DNA of 64,000 nucleotides, taken from Panacagrimonas sp046594215 (lineage in GTDB: Bacteria > Pseudomonadota > Gammaproteobacteria > Nevskiales > Nevskiaceae). The position numbers and the translations under genes are program-made. The stretch spans positions 12,665-76,664 of the forward strand of contig JBKJPX010000048.1 in assembly GCA_046594215.1 (NCBI GenBank), read 5' to 3'. The notes beneath the pieces were generated by a model. That model worked only from the letters and a program-made list of their open reading frames with translations, searched no databases and was not told the origin of the DNA. Positions 16,172-24,973 of this stretch are shown one piece after another (position 1 is the stretch's first letter; each line of letters starts with the position of its first letter).

Positions 16172-16885
16172 TCAGACGCCGCCGAGGATGTCGGCGACGC
16201 GATCTGCGGCGGACAGGAACGGCGAGTGACCGGTCTCCAGCGTGTAGACCTTCGCGCATCCCTTTCGTCCGGTCATGTTCCGCTGCGAGGTGATCGACAC
16301 CGCCATGTCCTTCGTGCACTCGACATAGCTGCGGGGTACGCGGCCGAAGTGGGTATCGGAGATGCGCAGCGTTGCGCCGAGCGGGGCAGGCGACTGCGGG
16401 ACCAGCAGCGCCTGCGCCAGCGCGAAGTCTTCATCGGGGCAATCGGCGTAGAAGCTTTCGCGGATCGTTTCGGGTTTCAGCGTGATGCTCTTGCGATCCG
16501 CCGAGAAAACCATGGTCTTGCCCAGGCGGTCGTCCGCATCTGCGCGCGCGATCTGCATCACGGACTCGCCGTCGCCGGGCGCGAAGGCCGCGATGTATAC
16601 GAGATGACGAACGCGATCGGGCCGATCCTCAGTAGCCTGTGTCACCACCGCGCCGCCCATGCTGTGACCGACCAGCACGACCGGCTCGGACGCAGCGTCG
16701 AGGGCCTGCGTGATGCGTTCGACGTAGGCCGCGAAAGTGACCTCCGAAGTCGGCATGCGGTCGAGGCCATGACCCGGAAGGTCCGGGCAGATCACGACAT
16801 GACCCGCGGCCCGCAGGCGTGCGGCCAGCTTGTACCAGCACCAGGCGCCGTGCCAAGCACCGTGAACGAGGACGAATGTTTTCAT
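16172..16885 (-). CDS. Serine alpha/beta hydrolase (plant esterase / EstC-like)
   Basis: This 237-residue hydrolase has VHGAWHGAWCWYKLA, DLPGHGLDR and GHSMGG with a serine nucleophile. The C-terminal histidine is in ETGHSPFLS. The short length and HGAWHGAWCW opening are typical of the family that includes bacterial EstC-like carboxylesterases and plant methyl-ester esterases or hydroxynitrile lyases. It is thus chemically distinct from the three Asp-nucleophile hydrolases of region 1. The gene lies downstream of a terminator that closes the beta-oxidation operon, so it probably has its own promoter. It is convergent with copy 2 of the diketone hydrolase. It could hydrolyse a simple ester or lactone. 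Confidence 0.82.
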   Translation of the reverse strand: MKTFVLVHGAWHGAWCWYKLAARLRAAGHVVICPDLPGHGLDRMPTSEVTFAAYVERITQALDAASEPVVLVGHSMGGAVVTQATEDRPDRVRHLVYIAAFAPGDGESVMQIARADADDRLGKTMVFSADRKSITLKPETIRESFYADCPDEDFALAQALLVPQSPAPLGATLRISDTHFGRVPRSYVECTKDMAVSITSQRNMTGRKGCAKVYTLETGHSPFLSAADRVADILGGV

Positions 16886-16941
16886 GGGCTATCGTGGCCC
16901 CGCGTGCGGGTCGGGGTCCAGCACCAAACAAGATACCCAAG

Positions 16942-16976
16942 AAAAAGGCCTGCCCGCTTTCGCGAGACAGGCCTTT
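16942..16976 (-). terminator. Rho-independent terminator of the beta-oxidation operon
   Basis: AAAGGCCTG (16944-16952) pairs perfectly with CAGGCCTTT (16968-16976) around a 15-base loop. On the minus strand the stem is followed by a run of T. It lies 18 bases past the stop of the bifunctional fatty-acid enzyme gene at 16995. Confidence 0.75.
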
Positions 16977-16994
16977 CGTGAAGTCGCCGGAGCC

Positions 16995-19154
16995 TCAGTC
17001 CTGGTAGGTCTTACCGGCCTTGGCCATCTCGACCAGCGACTTGGGCGGTGCGAAGCGGGCGCCGTACTTCGCCGCGAGCTGCTCGCAGCGCGACACGAAC
17101 TTGTTCGGGCCGTAGGCGTTGATGAACTGCAGCGCGCCGCCCTGGTGCGGCGCGAAGCCCCAGCCGAAGATCGAGCCTATGTTGGTGTCGGCGACCGTTG
17201 TCACCACGCGCTCCTCGAAGCAGCGCGCCGCGTCGACGGCCTGCACGAACATCATGCGATCGATGAGTTCCTGCTGCGGCGGCTGCGTCTTGGCGAGCGG
17301 GAACTGCTCGCCCAGGCCCTTCCACAAAGTCTTCTCGCCCTTCGCGCCTTCGGCTGGGTAGTCATAGAAGCCCTTGCCGGCCTTCTTGCCGGGCCGACCC
17401 AGCGTGCGCGCCATCTTCTCGATCACGCCGTCCGCCGCGCGCGCCTCCAGCACCTTTCCCTCGGCCTCGTAGTCCTTGCGGGTCTGCTCGAGAATGTGGA
17501 GCGCAAGGCCGATCGATACCTCGTCGCTGAGCGCCAGCGGGCCCACCGGCATGCCGGCCTGCACGCCTGCGACCTCGATGCTGCGTGGGTGCACCCCTTC
17601 CGACACCATCGCCATGCCCTCGGTGATGTACGTGCCGAATACGCGGGAGGTGTAGAAGCCGCGCGAGTCGTTGACCACGATCGGCGTCTTGCGGATCTGC
17701 TGCACGTAGTCGAAGCCCTTCGCGAGCGTCTCTTTCGAGGTCTTCTCGCCCACGATGATTTCGACCAGGGGCATCTTGTCGACGGGCGAGAAGAAGTGCA
17801 GGCCGATGAAGTTCTCCGCCCTGCTGTGCGCCTTGGCCAGGCCGGTGATCGGCAGGGTCGAGGTGTTCGAGGCGAAGACCTTGTCGGCGCCGATGACCTT
17901 CTCGGCCTTCTTCGTCACGTCGGCCTTGATCGCGCGGTCTTCGAACACCGCCTCGATGACGAGGTCGCAGCCGGCAAGATCCTCGTACTGCGTCGTCGCC
18001 TTGATGCGGGCGAGGAGTGCCTCCTTGTCCGAGGGCAGCAGCTTGCCCTTCTTCACGTCCTTGTCGAGCAGACCGCTGGAATAGGCTTTGCCCTTGTCTG
18101 CGGCTTCCTGCGCGGTATCGAGCAGAACGACCTCGATGCCGACCTTGGCGGACACGTAGGCGATGCCCGCGCCCATCATGCCTGCGCCCAGCACGCCGAG
18201 CTTCTTGACGCTCGACTTCTCGATTCCCTGCGGACGCGACTTCCCCTTGTTGATTCCGTTGAGCTGGAACCACAGCGTACCGATCATGTTCTTCGACACT
18301 TGCGACACCACGAGCTCGGCGAAATAGCGCGACTCGGTGCGGCAGCCCGTGTCGAAGTCGACGATGCCGCCCTCGTATATCGAGGACAGGATGTTCGTCG
18401 CGGCGGGGTAGTTTCCCTGCGTCTTGGCGTTGGCCATCGACGGCGCGATCGCCAGCATCTGCACGACCGCGGGGCTCCGCGAGTCACCACCGGGGAACCT
18501 GAACTTCTTGTCGTCCCAGGGCTGAACGGGCTTGGGATTGGCCAGGCACCAGGACCTGGCCTTGGCCAGCATCTCGGTGCGATCCTTTGCCAGCTCGTTG
18601 ACGATGCCCTGCTGCTTGGCGGCCGCGGCGTTGAGTTCCCTGCCTTCGAGCATCAGCGGCGCGGCGGCCTGGATGCCGATCAGGCGCGGCAGGCGCTGCG
18701 TACCGCCGCCACCGGGCAGCAGACCCAGCTTCACCTCGGGCAGGCCGAACTTGGCTTTCGGGTCGTCGACGGCGATGCGGTAGTGGCAGGCGAGCGCGAG
18801 TTCCAGCCCGCCGCCGAGCGCGGTGCCGTTCAGCGCCGCGACGACCGGGCGACCGCACTTCTCGAGACGACGGAGCTGGACCTTGAGCGCTTCTGCGAGA
18901 TCGAACGCGATCTTCGGGTCGGTGATCTTGAACACCATCTCGATGTCGGCCCCGGCGAGAAACTCCTTCTTGCCGGACGTCAGGATCACGCCTTTCACGC
19001 CCGCATCCGCCTCGATCCTGCCGATGGCAGCGAAGAAAGGCTCGAGCAGTTCCTGGTTCAGCACGTTCATGGAACGGCCGGGCATGTCCATCGTGAGCGT
19101 GACGATGCCGTCTGCATCCTGTTCGTACTGCACGGCCGAGGTCTGGGAGGTCAT
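16995..19154 (-). CDS. fadJ: Bifunctional enoyl-CoA hydratase / 3-hydroxyacyl-CoA dehydrogenase (FadJ/FadB type)
   Basis: This 719-residue two-domain enzyme of beta-oxidation has an N-terminal crotonase domain (about 1-195). Its oxyanion and acid segments are GTALGGGLELALACHY and FGLPEVKLGLLPGGGG, with the two catalytic glutamates. From about residue 318 a Rossmann loop, LGVLGAGMMGAGIA, opens the 3-hydroxyacyl-CoA dehydrogenase. It has ASNTSTLPI and HFFSPVDKMPLVEII with the catalytic histidine, then two C-terminal helical domains. It hydrates enoyl-CoA and oxidises the 3-hydroxy product with NAD. It is last in the operon after thiolase. The ATG at 19154 fits the usual MTSQ-type N terminus; the ribosome site is weak. 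Confidence 0.9.
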   Translation of the reverse strand: MTSQTSAVQYEQDADGIVTLTMDMPGRSMNVLNQELLEPFFAAIGRIEADAGVKGVILTSGKKEFLAGADIEMVFKITDPKIAFDLAEALKVQLRRLEKCGRPVVAALNGTALGGGLELALACHYRIAVDDPKAKFGLPEVKLGLLPGGGGTQRLPRLIGIQAAAPLMLEGRELNAAAAKQQGIVNELAKDRTEMLAKARSWCLANPKPVQPWDDKKFRFPGGDSRSPAVVQMLAIAPSMANAKTQGNYPAATNILSSIYEGGIVDFDTGCRTESRYFAELVVSQVSKNMIGTLWFQLNGINKGKSRPQGIEKSSVKKLGVLGAGMMGAGIAYVSAKVGIEVVLLDTAQEAADKGKAYSSGLLDKDVKKGKLLPSDKEALLARIKATTQYEDLAGCDLVIEAVFEDRAIKADVTKKAEKVIGADKVFASNTSTLPITGLAKAHSRAENFIGLHFFSPVDKMPLVEIIVGEKTSKETLAKGFDYVQQIRKTPIVVNDSRGFYTSRVFGTYITEGMAMVSEGVHPRSIEVAGVQAGMPVGPLALSDEVSIGLALHILEQTRKDYEAEGKVLEARAADGVIEKMARTLGRPGKKAGKGFYDYPAEGAKGEKTLWKGLGEQFPLAKTQPPQQELIDRMMFVQAVDAARCFEERVVTTVADTNIGSIFGWGFAPHQGGALQFINAYGPNKFVSRCEQLAAKYGARFAPPKSLVEMAKAGKTYQD

Positions 19155-19213
19155 GAGCGTTCTCGCGTTCAGAAAAATAATGGGAAGGAGATGGTGGAGC
19201 GGGCGGCGATCCG

Positions 19214-20092
19214 TCAATGCAGGACCGCGGTGCCGCGAAGCAGCGCGGCAAATTCGGCCGGCCGCTCGAGGTTGGGAAAATGTCCGCAGCCGTCGAAACG
19301 GTGCACGCGCGCCTGCGGGACCAGCGACAGCAGCGAGTCCGGCGGCGTGTGCCTGTGCGATCGATCCGCGTCGCCCCAGGCGAGCGTGACGGGCGTGGTC
19401 ACGCCATCGAGCAGCGAGGCATCCGACGCGCGGAGCCCCTGGCACACGCCGGCGAGACAGAAGCAGGCACCGTCGTGCAAGGCCGCTTCGGTCAGGCGCT
19501 TGAGCGGCGCAGGATCGGCGCCGCGCGGCACGGCCACGTCGAACCAAGCTGCGGCGGTCTTGTGAACGCGCGCGCGCACCAGGGCCTGGCCCACGACCGG
19601 CAGCAGGACCGGGCGAGGGATCACGCGCTTCACCCAGCGCTGCATCGCCTCGAGCGAAGGCGTCTGCGCAAGCACGAGGCGATCGAAGCGGGCGGGAGCC
19701 TGCTTCGCCGCCGCGAGTGCGTAGAAGCCGTTGGCGCAGGACAGCGACAGCGAGGCGCGCTGGATATGCAGGGCGTCCATGACCGCAAAAAGCGCTTCCG
19801 CGCCCTGTTCGAGCCGATGTCCGTAACCGAATCGCGGATACGAATAGCCGAAACCGGGTTGATCGAAGCATACGACGCGGAAATCCGGCCGCAGCGCGTC
19901 GATCAACGCCGCGTGGTGCTCGATCAGGCAGGGTCCGTCCGGCGTCATGAGCAGCGCCGGCCTGTCGCCGCCGGTGTCGCGCACGCGCATGCGGCCGGCC
20001 GAGGTGTCGAGCAGGCGCGTATCCGCGCTCCAGCGTCCGGCGTCGGGACGACGCAGTGCGTGCAGCGCGGAATCAAACCAGTGACCGAGCAC
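19214..20092 (-). CDS. Alpha/beta-hydrolase-fold protein lacking the usual nucleophile
   Basis: This 292-residue protein folds like an alpha/beta hydrolase (DQPGFGYSY, AWGDADRS with the acid, DGCGHFPNLERP with the histidine). The G-x-S-x-G nucleophile elbow reads S-C-A-N-G, with alanine at the serine position and cysteine just before it. The HG oxyanion motif reads TPDGP. It may therefore be non-hydrolytic, or use an unusual nucleophile. The gene lies between thiolase and the FadJ-type gene (24 and 59 bases), in the same direction, and so belongs to the beta-oxidation operon. The start is GTG at 20092; a stop codon prevents any longer frame. Confidence 0.7.
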   Translation of the reverse strand: MLGHWFDSALHALRRPDAGRWSADTRLLDTSAGRMRVRDTGGDRPALLMTPDGPCLIEHHAALIDALRPDFRVVCFDQPGFGYSYPRFGYGHRLEQGAEALFAVMDALHIQRASLSLSCANGFYALAAAKQAPARFDRLVLAQTPSLEAMQRWVKRVIPRPVLLPVVGQALVRARVHKTAAAWFDVAVPRGADPAPLKRLTEAALHDGACFCLAGVCQGLRASDASLLDGVTTPVTLAWGDADRSHRHTPPDSLLSLVPQARVHRFDGCGHFPNLERPAEFAALLRGTAVLH

Positions 20093-20116
20093 GATGGCCT
20101 CGTCCGGACGCCGAAC

Positions 20117-21322
20117 TCAGACGCGCTCGATGATCGTGGCGATGCCCATGCCCGCGCCGACGCAGAGCGAGGCCAGGGCCGTGCCCTTGCCGGTACGCTC
20201 GAGTTCATCGAGCGCGGTGCCCAGGATCGCGCAGCCCGTCGCGCCGAGGGGATGGCCCATCGCGATCGCACCGCCGTTGACGTTGATCCTGTCCATGCCG
20301 ATGTCGAGGTCGCGCGCGGCGCGCATGACGACGGCGGCGAAGGCCTCGTTGATCTCGAACAGGTCGATGTCCTGGACGGACATGCCGGCCTTGCGCAGCG
20401 CTTTCTTCGAAGCCGGACCGATGCCCGTGAGCATGATGGTCGGCTCGCTCCCGATCACCGCGACCTGGCGGATGCGCGCGCGCGGCTTGAGGCCAAGCTC
20501 CGCGCCCTTCTCCTTGCTGCCGATCAGCATCAGCGCGGCGCCGTCGACGATGCCCGAGCTGTTGCCGGCGTGGTGCACGTGCTCGATCTTCTCAACCGTC
20601 GTGTACTTGCGCAGCGCGGTGGCGTCGAAACCCATCTGGCCCATCATCTCGAAGCTGGGCTTGAGGCTGGCCAGCGAATCCACCGTCGCGTCGCCGCGGA
20701 TTGTCTCGTCGTGGTCGAGCATGACAATGCCGTTGACGTCCTTGACCGGTATCACGCTCCTGTTGAACTTTCCGGCCGCCCTGGCCGCGGCGGCGCGCTT
20801 CTGCGACTCGACCGCGAAGGCGTCCACGTCCTGGCGCGAGAAGCCTTCGATGGAGGCGACGAGATCGGCGCTGACGCCCTGCGGAATGAAGCTGAGCTTG
20901 TTGTTGATGCGCGGGTCCATCGCCCACGCGCCCCCGTCCGACCCCATCGGCCAGCGGCTCATCGACTCCACGCCGCCGGCGACCACGAGGTCTTCCTGGC
21001 CGGACATGACCTTCATCGCGGCCAGGTTCACCGACTCCAGGCCCGAGGCGCAGAAGCGGCTCTGCGTCACGCCTGCGACGTTCTGGGCCCAGCCGGCATA
21101 GAGCACGGCGGTGCGTGCGATGTCGGCGCCCTGTTCGCCCACGGGCGTCACGCAGCCCAGCACGAGATCGTCGACCTGGGAGGTGTCGAGTCGATTGCGA
21201 TCCTGCAGCGCCCACAGGAGCGTCGAGACCAGGTGCACCGGCGTCACCTCGTGCAGGCTGCCGTCCTTCTTGCCCTTGCCGCGCGGAGTGCGAACGGCGT
21301 CGAAGATGTATGCGTCGGTCAT
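20117..21322 (-). CDS. Acetyl-CoA C-acetyltransferase (thiolase)
   Basis: This 401-residue thiolase has the acyl-accepting cysteine C91 in SRFCASG, the NEAFA motif, the histidine of GHPLGATG and the second catalytic cysteine in CVGAGMG. It cleaves 3-ketoacyl-CoA with CoA to release acetyl-CoA, or runs in reverse. It is the first gene of a minus-strand operon with the hydrolase-fold protein and the FadJ-type enzyme, completing a beta-oxidation cycle apart from acyl-CoA ligase and dehydrogenase. The ATG is preceded by CTGGAGCTCCC. A TetR regulator gene is divergent from it. Confidence 0.92.
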   Translation of the reverse strand: MTDAYIFDAVRTPRGKGKKDGSLHEVTPVHLVSTLLWALQDRNRLDTSQVDDLVLGCVTPVGEQGADIARTAVLYAGWAQNVAGVTQSRFCASGLESVNLAAMKVMSGQEDLVVAGGVESMSRWPMGSDGGAWAMDPRINNKLSFIPQGVSADLVASIEGFSRQDVDAFAVESQKRAAAARAAGKFNRSVIPVKDVNGIVMLDHDETIRGDATVDSLASLKPSFEMMGQMGFDATALRKYTTVEKIEHVHHAGNSSGIVDGAALMLIGSKEKGAELGLKPRARIRQVAVIGSEPTIMLTGIGPASKKALRKAGMSVQDIDLFEINEAFAAVVMRAARDLDIGMDRINVNGGAIAMGHPLGATGCAILGTALDELERTGKGTALASLCVGAGMGIATIIERV

Positions 21323-21559
21323 GGGAGCTCCAGATGGATGGAAAGCGTGGGTAACAGGGCTTACGGATCGGGCCTCGTGCGGCAGGTCGGACGAGCGGGT
21401 TCCGGGCCCTTTCTGCGAGCGCGTCCTCCGAAAAGGAGCGATCGCGAAGCAGCTTGGAGCTTAGAGAGTGCAGGGGTCGAGGGTCAATCCGCCATTTCGC
21501 CTCACCAGGTGCCCCCCGACTTTCGTATAGTAAAGATCGTTACCCATCGACCCGACGTG

Positions 21560-22180
21560 ATGAACAAACCCGAAGCGGCCGCGCTGCGGCTCCCGGACCT
21601 GGCCCAACTCGACCCTGCCACGCGCGAGCGCATCGAGCAGGCTGTTCTGGACATCTTCAGCCAGCGTGAATTTCACCGCGTGGGACTGATCGAGGTCGCA
21701 CGCGGTGGCAACGTCTCGCTGCAGACCATCTACAAGTACTACGGCAGCAAGGAAGCACTCCTGTTCTCGACGCTCGACGCGCAGCTGCAGCGGCTGGCGG
21801 CGCGCATGATCGATCATTTGCAGGGCATCGAGAACTACAAGGAGCGCCTGCGCAAGACCTTCTGGGTCTGCCTGGATTTCTTCGAAAAGAACCCGCGCGT
21901 GCTGCAGATCCTCATGAGTTCGGTCTACATCAACACCTGGCGGCGCTCCGGCGCCTACGAGCACCGCCCGCTGTTCAGCACCTTCATCAAGGTCCTCGCC
22001 GAGGGTCGCGCCAGCGGCGTGCTCACCAGCGAGGTGGACGAGAAGACCTTGCTGGACTTCATGTACGGCGTCATCCAGCGCACGGTGCAGGCCTGGGTGG
22101 TGCGCGGCATGAAGGATCCGCCGACGCGCCAGGCCAACGTTCTGTTCGAGATGCTGTGGCGGAGCATCGCGGCTCCTTGA
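21560..22180 (+). CDS. TetR-family transcriptional regulator
   Basis: This 206-residue protein has an N-terminal TetR helix-turn-helix (about 25-75): RIEQAVLDIFSQREFHRVGLIEVARGGNVSLQTIYKYYGSKEALLF. A helical ligand domain follows. It is divergent from the thiolase operon, with 237 bases between start codons, so it probably represses that operon in response to an acyl-CoA. A TATAGT -10-like hexamer sits at 21526-21531. The ATG at 21560 is chosen; a GTG directly before it is possible. The effector is not readable from the sequence. Confidence 0.85.
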   Translation: MNKPEAAALRLPDLAQLDPATRERIEQAVLDIFSQREFHRVGLIEVARGGNVSLQTIYKYYGSKEALLFSTLDAQLQRLAARMIDHLQGIENYKERLRKTFWVCLDFFEKNPRVLQILMSSVYINTWRRSGAYEHRPLFSTFIKVLAEGRASGVLTSEVDEKTLLDFMYGVIQRTVQAWVVRGMKDPPTRQANVLFEMLWRSIAAP

Positions 22181-22184
22181 TGAG

Positions 22185-23030
22185 TCAGCGCGCTAGCCGC
22201 AGCTCGTAGAGCTGCGCGCGCACGCCCGGATCGTCGGCGTCGGTCACGATCGCCCAGGTGTTCTCGCGCGTGCCGCGATCCAGGAAAGCCAGTCCTTCGG
22301 CCTTCACGTCGGGACGCAGGCGCGCGATGGGCAGCGCGGAGCCTTTGGCCAGTCGTCCGATCACGCTGCCACGGCACTTGCCGTCGAGATATGGATCGTC
22401 GGTGTCCTCCGCGGCCGCGAGATAGTGCAGCTTGCCGTCCGCGTCGGTCGCCAGGTCCGTGAAGCCGAGCGCCACCCCATCGAGTTCGCCCAGGTCGAGC
22501 GCGCGGATCTCGATCAGCGCCGATGCCGGCCAGCTGGCACCCGCATCCGCGAATAGTTTCGCGGCGTCGAGTCGTATCAGGCAGCTCGGTTTGTCCTTGC
22601 CGACGCCGCGATGCGCGAGCACGAGCTCGAACTGCACGCGCGCAGCGCCCTCGATGTTCAGGTCAGGCAGTTCGCGGCGCAGCGCCGCATAGAGTGGCGA
22701 CAGGTCGATCGCCTGGACGCCGGCTGGCCCGATGTGGAAGCCGCGCTCGCGGTTCGGGCGCGATCCCGAACCCAGCGCGAGCAGGCTACCGTCGCCCAGG
22801 TCCGCCAGGGCCTCCAGGTCCGGCTTGTCGCGCTTGGCCAGCACCGCGTCGACATCGCCGGGCAGCAGCCGGGTCGACGCCAGGGCCGAGCCATCCGTGA
22901 GCAGGAAGCGGTCGAGCGCGCCGCGATCGTCCCCCAGCACGTGGGCGACGCCGTTGCGCAGCACGATCCCGCTGGCCGCGCTGAGCGTCAGCGCAAAACG
23001 CGCCTCCAGCAGGACGTCAGGGAGTGTCAT
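22185..23030 (-). CDS. DUF6929-like predicted beta-propeller protein
   Basis: This 281-residue protein has no clear signal peptide. Repeated segments such as ASGIVLRNGVAHVLGDD, LADLGDGSLLALGSGSRPNRERG, IRALDLGELDGVALGFTDLATDADGKLHYLAAAEDT and EGLAFLDRG resemble DUF6929 or DUF3616-type propellers, where they bind or shield a ligand of unknown nature. The function is unknown. Its start overlaps the end of the ion-channel gene by 14 bases on the same strand, so they are cotranscribed. It is convergent with the TetR gene, with only four bases between. Confidence 0.5.
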   Translation of the reverse strand: MTLPDVLLEARFALTLSAASGIVLRNGVAHVLGDDRGALDRFLLTDGSALASTRLLPGDVDAVLAKRDKPDLEALADLGDGSLLALGSGSRPNRERGFHIGPAGVQAIDLSPLYAALRRELPDLNIEGAARVQFELVLAHRGVGKDKPSCLIRLDAAKLFADAGASWPASALIEIRALDLGELDGVALGFTDLATDADGKLHYLAAAEDTDDPYLDGKCRGSVIGRLAKGSALPIARLRPDVKAEGLAFLDRGTRENTWAIVTDADDPGVRAQLYELRLAR

Positions 23031-23715
23031 CGTGCGAAGCCCGGCGGCGCGGCGCGGAGGCCAGCGCGATCAGGCGCGAGACCACCAGCGCGATGTACAT
23101 CACGCCCGTGAGTTCCTCGAGCATCACCAGGGCTCGCGCCACAGGCGCGAGCGGGATGATGTCGCCAAGGCCTACGCCGGACAGCGTGGTGAAACTCAGG
23201 AACAGAAGTTCCATCCAGGTCCGTGCGGCCTCGGGTTGCGCGAGCGCGCCGAAGGCGCCCGGCCAGAGCGCCTGGCAGACGTTGTAGAGATGCGCGTAGG
23301 CCCAGGCGAGCAGCGTGAACGTGGCGCCGGCGGCGAAGAACTCGTCCGCGCTCGCCGTCAGGTCCTGCAGCATGTAGGCGATCAGCGAACCGGCCGCGTA
23401 GAAGTAGAACGCGGTCAGCACGACCGATGTCCCGACGTCCAGGCGCGTGCTCGGCCAGATCATGCCGGCGCCGAGCAGCAGGATGACCAGCAGCGCCAGC
23501 AGGCCCCCGAGCCAGGTCATCCACGGGCTGCTGCGCACGACCTGCAGCGCGGAGCCCAGCACGATCAGTCCGAAGGCCGCGAGCACGGCGCGTCCGCCGG
23601 GAATGTCCTCGACCAGTGAGTAGAACAGCACTCCCAGCAGCTGTACCGCGAGCAGTACCGCGGAGGGGTGGTGCTTCACGAGCACCACACGGCGAAGAAA
23701 CCAGATGCTGGCCAA
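23017..23715 (-). CDS. Two-pore-helix-type ion channel family membrane protein
   Basis: This 232-residue integral membrane protein has about six hydrophobic segments. Near the C terminus a pore loop, FLSFTTLSGVGLGDIIPL, lies before the last helix. The filter position reads TLSGVGLGD rather than the potassium-channel T-V-G-Y-G-D, so selectivity may be relaxed. The rest is hydrophobic helices without an obvious charged S4. The only open start before an in-frame stop is TTG at 23715, and GTG codons a few residues in are alternatives. It is coupled to the downstream DUF6929-like gene. Physiological role unknown. Confidence 0.65.
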   Translation of the reverse strand: MASIWFLRRVVLVKHHPSAVLLAVQLLGVLFYSLVEDIPGGRAVLAAFGLIVLGSALQVVRSSPWMTWLGGLLALLVILLLGAGMIWPSTRLDVGTSVVLTAFYFYAAGSLIAYMLQDLTASADEFFAAGATFTLLAWAYAHLYNVCQALWPGAFGALAQPEAARTWMELLFLSFTTLSGVGLGDIIPLAPVARALVMLEELTGVMYIALVVSRLIALASAPRRRASHDDTP

Positions 23716-23774
23716 GTCCTAATTGATCCTGCTGTGACGCGAACATGACGGAGCTTGCCACCGAAGTGCCGCGC

Positions 23775-24404
23775 CTAGAAGCCGAACACGATCGCGAGTG
23801 CGAGCAGGATCAGGATCACGCCCATGGCGCGATCGATGTGATGTGCATGCGTCAGCAGGCGTCGGCGCACGGCGGGATGGCCCACGGTCCAGGCCACGAA
23901 GCTGAAATAGGCGGCGGTTGCGACCACGAGCCACAGGCCGAGGGCGAGGCGCAGCCCGGTGGACGCGCCCGTCGTGACGACGCTCGAGCAGAGCGCCACG
24001 AAGAACAGGAAGGCTTTTGCGTTGAGCGCGTTCGTGGCCAGGCCCAGCGAGTACGCGCGGGAAGCGGACGGTTGCGGCACGGGCGCCATCGCCGCATCGC
24101 CCTGAGCGGCGACCGGCTGCGAGCGCAGTGCCCGGAACCCGATCCACAGCAGCACCGCGGCGCCCGCATAACGCAGCACGTCGAGCAGCGCCGGAAAGCG
24201 CTGCACGGCCCAGCCGAGTCCGAACATGCCCCAGGCGACGTGGAACAGAATGCCGCTGCCGATGCCCAGCGCCGTGACGACGCCGGTGCGCCGCCCGTGT
24301 GCGAGCGTCTGGCGCACCACGACGGCGAAATCGGGACCGGGGCTGGAGACGCCCAGCGCGTGCGCGGCGGCGACCGCGCCGAAGATGGCCCAGGGTTCGG
24401 TCAT
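23775..24404 (-). CDS. LysE/RhtB-family amino-acid exporter
   Basis: This 209-residue membrane protein has five to six hydrophobic helices and the LysE-family opening SPGPDFAVVVRQTLAHGRRTG, followed by ALGIGSGILFH and ATNALNAKAFLFFVAL. Members export amino acids or small metabolites with proton exchange. The start at 24404 puts the SPGPD motif at residue 21, as is usual. It lies 14 bases after the acetyltransferase gene in the same direction and so is probably cotranscribed with it. The substrate is not predictable. Confidence 0.85.
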   Translation of the reverse strand: MTEPWAIFGAVAAAHALGVSSPGPDFAVVVRQTLAHGRRTGVVTALGIGSGILFHVAWGMFGLGWAVQRFPALLDVLRYAGAAVLLWIGFRALRSQPVAAQGDAAMAPVPQPSASRAYSLGLATNALNAKAFLFFVALCSSVVTTGASTGLRLALGLWLVVATAAYFSFVAWTVGHPAVRRRLLTHAHHIDRAMGVILILLALAIVFGF

Positions 24405-24418
24405 CGCCGGGACGCCGC

Positions 24419-24961
24419 CTAGCGCGCGCCGGGCCAGGGCCCGTCCGGCGGACCCGGGTGGGCCTTGTCGACGGTCTCGACCTTGTACACGCGCAGGCCG
24501 CGCGCCTGGTAGTTGGCCAGCGCAGCGGGGCCGTCGAGCGTGCAGGTGTGCACCCACACGCGCTTCGCATCCATCGCCCAGGCATGGCGGATCCCCACGG
24601 TGAGCAGGTGCCCCCCCAGGCCGCGTCCGAAGAAGCCCGGGATCAGGCCGAAGTAGGCCAGCTCCACGTCGGTGCCGGCCTGCTTCTCGAGCTCGATATA
24701 GCCGGCAGGTGTGCCCTGTTCGTACAGCACCCAGGTCTGCACCTCCGGGCGGTGCAGCCACTTCATCCACTGGGCGTGCGTCCATCCAAGGCGGTCGCGC
24801 CAGTACCAGTCACCGCCGACCGCGGTGTAGAGAAAGCGGTTGAGTTCCGGCAGCGGAATCTTCGCCTGCTCGATGCGTGGTGCGGGATCGGGTGCCCGCG
24901 CCGGCGCCAACTGATCCGGCGAGCGCATCTCGAGGTAGTGCGTGGTCAGCGCATGACTCAT
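24419..24961 (-). CDS. GNAT-family N-acetyltransferase
   Basis: This 180-residue protein carries a GNAT core: AGYIELEKQ, VELAYFGLIPGFFGRGLGGHLL (acetyl-CoA pyrophosphate loop, R/Q-x-x-G-x-G/A form) and VWVHTCTLDGPAALANYQARGL. It transfers an acetyl group from acetyl-CoA to an amine on an unknown acceptor. It sits between the LysE-type exporter and the tandem GST-like gene, all on the minus strand with gaps under 15 bases, so these three form one operon. The C terminus, rich in Pro and Gly, is unstructured. Confidence 0.8.
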   Translation of the reverse strand: MSHALTTHYLEMRSPDQLAPARAPDPAPRIEQAKIPLPELNRFLYTAVGGDWYWRDRLGWTHAQWMKWLHRPEVQTWVLYEQGTPAGYIELEKQAGTDVELAYFGLIPGFFGRGLGGHLLTVGIRHAWAMDAKRVWVHTCTLDGPAALANYQARGLRVYKVETVDKAHPGPPDGPWPGAR

Positions 24962-24973
24962 CGCGGACGGTCG

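Noticed and set aside
16884..19565. An 893-codon open frame on the plus strand
   Set aside because: It lies entirely opposite the FadJ-type gene, which has recognisable motifs along its length. High GC leaves few stops on the opposite strand. The translation has no family features.
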